A stretch of 8,530 nt of DNA from JBQCHF01 sp051953655 (GTDB taxonomy: Bacteria; Actinomycetota; Actinomycetes; Motilibacterales; Motilibacteraceae), in assembly GCA_051953655.1 (NCBI GenBank), contig JBQCIO010000172.1, positions 1-8,530 on the forward strand. The letters are read 5' to 3'. Positions 5,484 through 8,530 of this stretch are shown piece after piece. Within the stretch, counting starts at the first letter, position 1, and each line of letters starts with the position of its first letter. The position numbers and the translations under genes were made by a program. The notes below the pieces were generated by a model. That model had not been told where the DNA came from. It did not search any database and saw nothing but the letters and a program-made list of their open reading frames with translations.

Positions 5484-7942
5484 CCCTGACCCTGGGGAGG
5501 CCCGCCGGCCTGCCACGCCGCCAACCGTTGCAGGACGTCGTCGCGGCCGGCGCCGGTGGCCCACCTCCGCATGCTGGCGAGGGTGATGTGCTGGCGGCGC
5601 TGACGGCTGTCTGCGATGAGGACACCGGCACGTACCAGCGCGGCCAGCCCGGGCCGCGTCAGGCCGGTGATGGCTCGCGCCTGGGCGTCGGGCACCGCCG
5701 GCTCTCCCGGCCGCACGGGCTGGGGACTAGCGGCGCGGGTGGCGGCGTAGGCCAGGACCGAGGCGCGGGTCACCCACCGCTCCCGGGGCGTTGAGGCCTC
5801 GGGGTCGAGGCTGAGCACCCCGCGGCGGACCAGGTTCTCCAGCAACAGCACGGGAGCGCCGAGTTCGACCGCGGCCACGCTCAGCGGCATGGCACGCTCG
5901 CCGGCCTGCCGGCGAGCGTCCTGCTCCTGGCGCGCCCGGGTCACTGCCTCCGGCAGGAGGCGGACCTCACCGCCCTTGCGTCGCTGCACGGTCGGCAGGT
6001 CCAGCTCCCCGATCAGCGCGTACAACTGGTGGTAGGTCAGGCCGAGCTCGTCGGACAGCTGGTCGATGGTCGGGTGGTCAGCGAGCCACTGACGGTGCTC
6101 GTCCAGGCCCGCCGGGCGGCACATCCACACCTCCCGCCCCTCCCGGCGCACCAGCTCGCCGCCGGGGATGGTCGCCTCGCGCAGCTGCCTGCGCGTGGTG
6201 GACTCGGTGATGCCGAGGATGTCGGCGACCTGCGCGCAGCCGAGCAGCGCCTCCTCGTTGTCGGTCCGGGGCTCCAGGAACCAGCCGCATGCAGCCAGGG
6301 TCGCCTCGATGTGCGGCTGGCGCTGGTACAGCGGGTTCCCCTTGCCGAAGCATGGGCGCACGGAGGTCGGCACCAGCACGGTGCCGCCGAGCTCGCGGTC
6401 GATGAGCTCCTCGATGGCCTCAGTCACCGGGCGCCAGTCCGCCATCGCCTCCGCCTCGGAGGCCGGGTCCAGCAGGTAGTGCTTGGCGTGCACGTCGTCC
6501 CCTGCGAGGTGGCCCAGGTACCGGCGGGCCAGCGTCCCGGGCACCCCCAAACGGTCCAGGTCGGTGGCCAGGCACGCCCGCAGCCGCTTGGGGGTCAGCG
6601 CCCCGTACAGGTCCTTGTTGTAGCTGGACCGGCCCGCGGCCCGGTGGAGGGCGTCGCGGTGGCCCTGCTGACCGCTCTTGTTGGCCTGCTGCAGCCCCGG
6701 GATCAGCCGGGCATCCAGGTCGACCTCACCGGTGACCGGATCGGTGTGAAAGGCCGCGATGACCACCCGCACCATGACCATCACCTGCCGGGGCAGCGCC
6801 ACGACCCGGTGGGACTGATCGTTCTTGAGGCCCTCCTTCTCGTCGGTGCGCACCCGCACCCCGTCGACCAGCGTCGTGAACGCCTTGCCGCCCTGGCGGT
6901 CCAGCACGAGGTAGCCGCCGGCGTCGCCCCCGCGGTCCATGACGTCGCCGACGTGCGGGCCGAAGCCCTCCCCGATGCGGACGGCGAGGAGCCGCTCGAG
7001 CCACATCGTCAGCTGGTGGACGACCGAGAGGTGAGCAGCGACCACGGCGAACTCGCGCAGCGGGATGTGCGGCAGCTGGCTGTCGCGGAGACGGACCTGC
7101 TCCGGGGGGACGGCGCTGATGCCGTGCATCGGGTCCCCGGTCAGCTCGATGCCCCGCGCGGCCGCGAACTGCAGCAGCAGCTTGAGGCTGCCGAGCTTGT
7201 TGCTGGCGGTCGTCGTCTGCAGCGGGCGACGACTCCCCTGCTGCGCCGGGGTGGCGGCCGCGCGCAGCTCCTCGAGCGCGACCCGCACTTGCCCGTCGGT
7301 CTGGTCGCGCCGCCAGCTGGGCAGCAGGCCCTTGTGGTGCCAGCGCTTGATGGTGGAACGGGACAGGCCCTCGAGGGCCTGTGCTCGACCGAGGGTCACC
7401 TCCTTCACTCCGTCCAGCTCCGGCCACCGGACCGTCACCGGCGCGACGGTGGCGGCCTGGCGGCCGGACAGGTACTCGGCCAGCTCACCGACCAGTTCGT
7501 TGGTGACCAACTCCACCACCAGCACGCCGCGCCGGGCAAAGAACGGCAACAGGTCCTTGTGCAGGTCGTCGTCGACCGCGTCCTGCCGGCCCAACTGCCC
7601 CTTGCGCAGCCTGCCGTAGCGGTGCCGCAGGAACGCCTCGGCGACCTGGTCCAGCCGGTGCCCGTGCGCCTGGCTGGGTCCGGCCCACCAGCTGGCCGGG
7701 GTCCGCCCGGCCAGCGCGGCCACCGGCAGCTCCGAAGCCGGCTGGGCCGTGGAGCGGTAGGCCGCCCGCTCGGGCAGCGGCCGGCGCTGGGACAGCGCGT
7801 TCTCCCCGTCGCGGTACCAGCGGCGCACGGCCGCCTCGTCCGGGTCAGAGAAGGTGAGCTGCTGCTTGGTCCCGACGGCCACCGGCAGGCTCGCCCGCCA
7901 GCGCTGCCCGTCGAAGAACGGGCCCTTGCGCGGCCGGCCCAT
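5480..7942 (-). CDS. Large tyrosine recombinase/integrase with multiple fused helix-turn-helix domains
   Basis: This 820-aa protein should cut and rejoin DNA at specific sites. Residues 8-45 resemble the AP2-like arm-binding domain of integrases (RWRASLPVAV, QLTFSDPDEAAVRRW). A core-binding helical region follows (about 95-160 and 240-270). Between these parts sits a MerR-type helix-turn-helix (182-228). The catalytic domain has Arg322 in RIGEGFGPHVGDV, a likely Lys373 in GLKNDQSHRVVALP, Lys452-x-x-Arg455 in TPKRLRACLATDL, His478 in RRYLGHL, and nucleophile Tyr489 in AKHYLLDP. The usual box II HxxR is KxxR here, and His to Tyr is 11 residues against the usual 9. Residues 560-795 hold four more helix-turn-helix/wing units. 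ATG at 7942 is chosen because it overlaps the upstream stop (TGATG) and the text N-terminal to it is that gene read out of frame. It overlaps the sigma stop by CTAG. Confidence 0.9.
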   Translation of the reverse strand: MGRPRKGPFFDGQRWRASLPVAVGTKQQLTFSDPDEAAVRRWYRDGENALSQRRPLPERAAYRSTAQPASELPVAALAGRTPASWWAGPSQAHGHRLDQVAEAFLRHRYGRLRKGQLGRQDAVDDDLHKDLLPFFARRGVLVVELVTNELVGELAEYLSGRQAATVAPVTVRWPELDGVKEVTLGRAQALEGLSRSTIKRWHHKGLLPSWRRDQTDGQVRVALEELRAAATPAQQGSRRPLQTTTASNKLGSLKLLLQFAAARGIELTGDPMHGISAVPPEQVRLRDSQLPHIPLREFAVVAAHLSVVHQLTMWLERLLAVRIGEGFGPHVGDVMDRGGDAGGYLVLDRQGGKAFTTLVDGVRVRTDEKEGLKNDQSHRVVALPRQVMVMVRVVIAAFHTDPVTGEVDLDARLIPGLQQANKSGQQGHRDALHRAAGRSSYNKDLYGALTPKRLRACLATDLDRLGVPGTLARRYLGHLAGDDVHAKHYLLDPASEAEAMADWRPVTEAIEELIDRELGGTVLVPTSVRPCFGKGNPLYQRQPHIEATLAACGWFLEPRTDNEEALLGCAQVADILGITESTTRRQLREATIPGGELVRREGREVWMCRPAGLDEHRQWLADHPTIDQLSDELGLTYHQLYALIGELDLPTVQRRKGGEVRLLPEAVTRARQEQDARRQAGERAMPLSVAAVELGAPVLLLENLVRRGVLSLDPEASTPRERWVTRASVLAYAATRAASPQPVRPGEPAVPDAQARAITGLTRPGLAALVRAGVLIADSRQRRQHITLASMRRWATGAGRDDVLQRLAAWQAGGPPQGQG

Positions 7943-8319
7943 CAGGCGGCCCTGCCCTTGAGCGCGCTGGCGAACAGCTTGAACAGCTGGTCGTGGTCCG
8001 CCTGCAGCCGGTTCAGCTCGCGGCGCTGCACGGCGGTCTCGGCGCGCAGGGTCACCAGCTCGTCGTGCTCGGCGTCGCGCTCGCGCTCGGCGGCCTTGCG
8101 GGCCAGGACCGCCTCCGGCTCGCCCTGAGCCAGTGCCTCGGCCCCGAGCAGCCCGATCTGGGCCAGGGCGTCCAGCGGGATGTAGATCTGCTGGGTCGGG
8201 TCCCCGGGCCGCGGGCCGGCACCGGGGAGCCTCCCGTCGCGGTAGTAGCGGCGGAGGGTGTCGACCGACTTGCCGGTCAGCTCCGCGGCCTGGCGAAGGG
8301 TGAGCCCCTTCGTGTTCAT
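7942..8319 (-). CDS. Small MerR-type helix-turn-helix and coiled-coil protein, recombinase partner
   Basis: This 125-aa protein has an excisionase/MerR-type DNA-binding N-terminus: LTLRQAAELTGKSVDTLRRY (6-25), then the wing RDGRLPGAG, ending near residue 50 (QQIYIPLDALAQIG). Residues 70-118 are charged and heptad-like (ERERDAEHDELVTLRAE, RRELNRLQADHDQLFKLF), a probable dimerising coiled coil. ATG at 8319 is preferred over in-frame starts further upstream because GGAAGGA lies 9 nt before it and the upstream residues look non-coding. Its stop overlaps the recombinase start by one base, so the two are co-translated. Likely roles are a recombination directionality factor, an accessory protein helping the recombinase bind, or a repressor of its own operon; the sequence does not choose among these. 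Confidence 0.85.
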   Translation of the reverse strand: MNTKGLTLRQAAELTGKSVDTLRRYYRDGRLPGAGPRPGDPTQQIYIPLDALAQIGLLGAEALAQGEPEAVLARKAAERERDAEHDELVTLRAETAVQRRELNRLQADHDQLFKLFASALKGRAA

Positions 8320-8328
8320 GGCGGTGAG

Positions 8329-8335
8329 TCCTTCC
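8329..8335 (-). promoter_or_regulatory. Ribosome binding site of the helix-turn-helix gene
   Basis: GGAAGGA on the minus strand lies 9 nt before ATG 8319 and decides the start. Its first two bases belong to the arm of the inverted repeat at 8334-8360, so a hairpin in the leader could compete with ribosome binding. Confidence 0.55.
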
Positions 8336-8360
8336 GCCGGCGCATACGCATCGCCGGCGG
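8334..8360. repeat. Inverted repeat in the leader of the recombinase operon
   Basis: CCGCCGGCG (8334-8342) and CGCCGGCGG (8352-8360) pair perfectly across a 9-nt centre, CATACGCAT. The inner 8-mer CGCCGGCG is itself palindromic, so the site is also a direct repeat with a 17-bp period. It lies 14 bp upstream of ATG 8319. It could act as a protein-binding site or as a GC-rich hairpin that overlaps the ribosome binding site. Confidence 0.5.
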
Positions 8361-8441
8361 GGCGGACGGTGATGAGGTCGTGGAGGCGCGCAATCGCCGC
8401 ATCCCGGGGGTGGACCGGGTGCTGCCCAGGGTTGGCCAGTG

Positions 8442-8462
8442 GTGCCCACCGGGGGTGGGCAC
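8442..8462. repeat. Perfect 21-bp palindrome upstream of the recombinase operon
   Basis: GTGCCCACC (8442-8450) and GGTGGGCAC (8454-8462) are exact inverted repeats around GGG. A near copy of the left arm context, GTGCTGCCCA (8419-8428), sits 20 bp, about two helical turns, before GTGGTGCCCA (8439-8448). It may be an operator for the helix-turn-helix protein or a recombinase-binding site. A terminator is less likely because no T-run follows on either strand. Confidence 0.55.
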
Positions 8463-8504
8463 AGCCGGGACGCGGCAACGCAGGCGCGGGCAAGTGGCAA
8501 AGCC

Positions 8505-8530
8505 AAGGGAAGACAGTGATGACAGGGGAC
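8505..8530 (+). other. Possible start of a divergent gene at the right edge
   Basis: AAGGGAAG (8505-8512) precedes GTG 8516 and ATG 8519, with about 8 nt between GGGA and the ATG. Only four codons (M T G D) are inside the window, so coding cannot be tested. If real, 8320-8518 would be a divergent promoter region. Confidence 0.22.

Noticed and set aside
4197..5564. Minus-strand open frame opposite the sigma gene (455 aa)
   Set aside because: The plus strand encodes conserved sigma regions 1.2 to 4.2, so the reverse frame is a shadow.
6029..8128. Long plus-strand open frame opposite the recombinase (699 aa)
   Set aside because: It is antisense to a gene with complete recombinase motifs; its His/Gln/Arg/Pro-rich product shows no recognisable domain. 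It is a GC-bias shadow.
8442..8462. Palindrome read as an intrinsic terminator
   Set aside because: No run of T follows the stem on either strand and no gene ends nearby; an operator or recombinase site is more likely.
7943..8506. Upstream extension of the recombinase frame to 8506, which would give about 1008 aa
   Set aside because: Residues before MGRPRKGPFF are Arg/Pro/Gly-rich out-of-frame reading of the helix-turn-helix gene, which has a clear start, ribosome site and domain. The TGATG junction fits a start at 7942.
1..8530. tRNA, rRNA, CRISPR array or tRNA-derived attachment site
   Set aside because: No cloverleaf sequence with a TTCGA-type T-loop, no rRNA-like sequence and no regularly spaced repeat was seen. 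A duplicated att core cannot be recognised because only one end of the element would be in view.

Overview
The window comes from a very GC-rich genome. Codon third positions are dominated by G and C, GTG starts are used, and the sigma factor and the IS30 fragment both look actinobacterial, so an actinomycete chromosome or large plasmid is the best guess. The gene content is accessory: a tyrosine recombinase cassette, an insertion-sequence remnant, an extra sigma factor and two uncharacterised large proteins. No housekeeping gene, tRNA, rRNA or CRISPR array was seen.

Layout, left to right. (1) 1-97 is the right end of an IS30-family element, with the last 28 transposase codons and the terminal inverted repeat. 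(2) 98-3535, minus strand, is an operon read right to left. Gene A (406 aa, GTG at 3535) overlaps gene B (665 aa, GTG at 2318) by 4 nt. Gene B overlaps a third reading frame (ATG at 339) by 19 nt, and that frame runs into the IS30 end after about 80 codons, so gene C appears to be cut off by the insertion. Genes A and B match no family I can name firmly. Their fold pattern (alternating strand/helix blocks resembling a degenerate nucleotide-binding or helicase-like protein) recalls DrmE-type proteins of DISARM defence loci, at low confidence. (3) 3536-3905 is a 370-bp divergent intergenic region with a perfect 17-bp palindrome and repeated copies of an 11-mer. (4) 3906-5483, plus strand, is a primary-like (group 2) sigma-70 factor with a long acidic N-terminal extension and a 70-residue C-terminal tail. 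(5) 5480-8319, minus strand, is a two-gene recombination cassette: a 125-aa MerR-type helix-turn-helix/coiled-coil protein followed, with a 1-nt overlap, by an 820-aa tyrosine recombinase. The recombinase carries one helix-turn-helix segment ahead of the catalytic domain and four more in series behind it. (6) 8320-8530 is the upstream region of that cassette, with two strong inverted repeats and a possible divergent gene start at the right edge.

How the parts may work together (inference): the sigma factor is divergent to gene A and shares its control region, so it may direct or co-regulate the A-B-C operon. The recombinase cassette converges on the sigma gene, the two stop codons sharing the tetranucleotide CTAG, so there is no room for a terminator and transcription from each side would run antisense into the other. 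The whole looks like a mobile cargo region, possibly a defence-island fragment, between a recombinase and an IS element.
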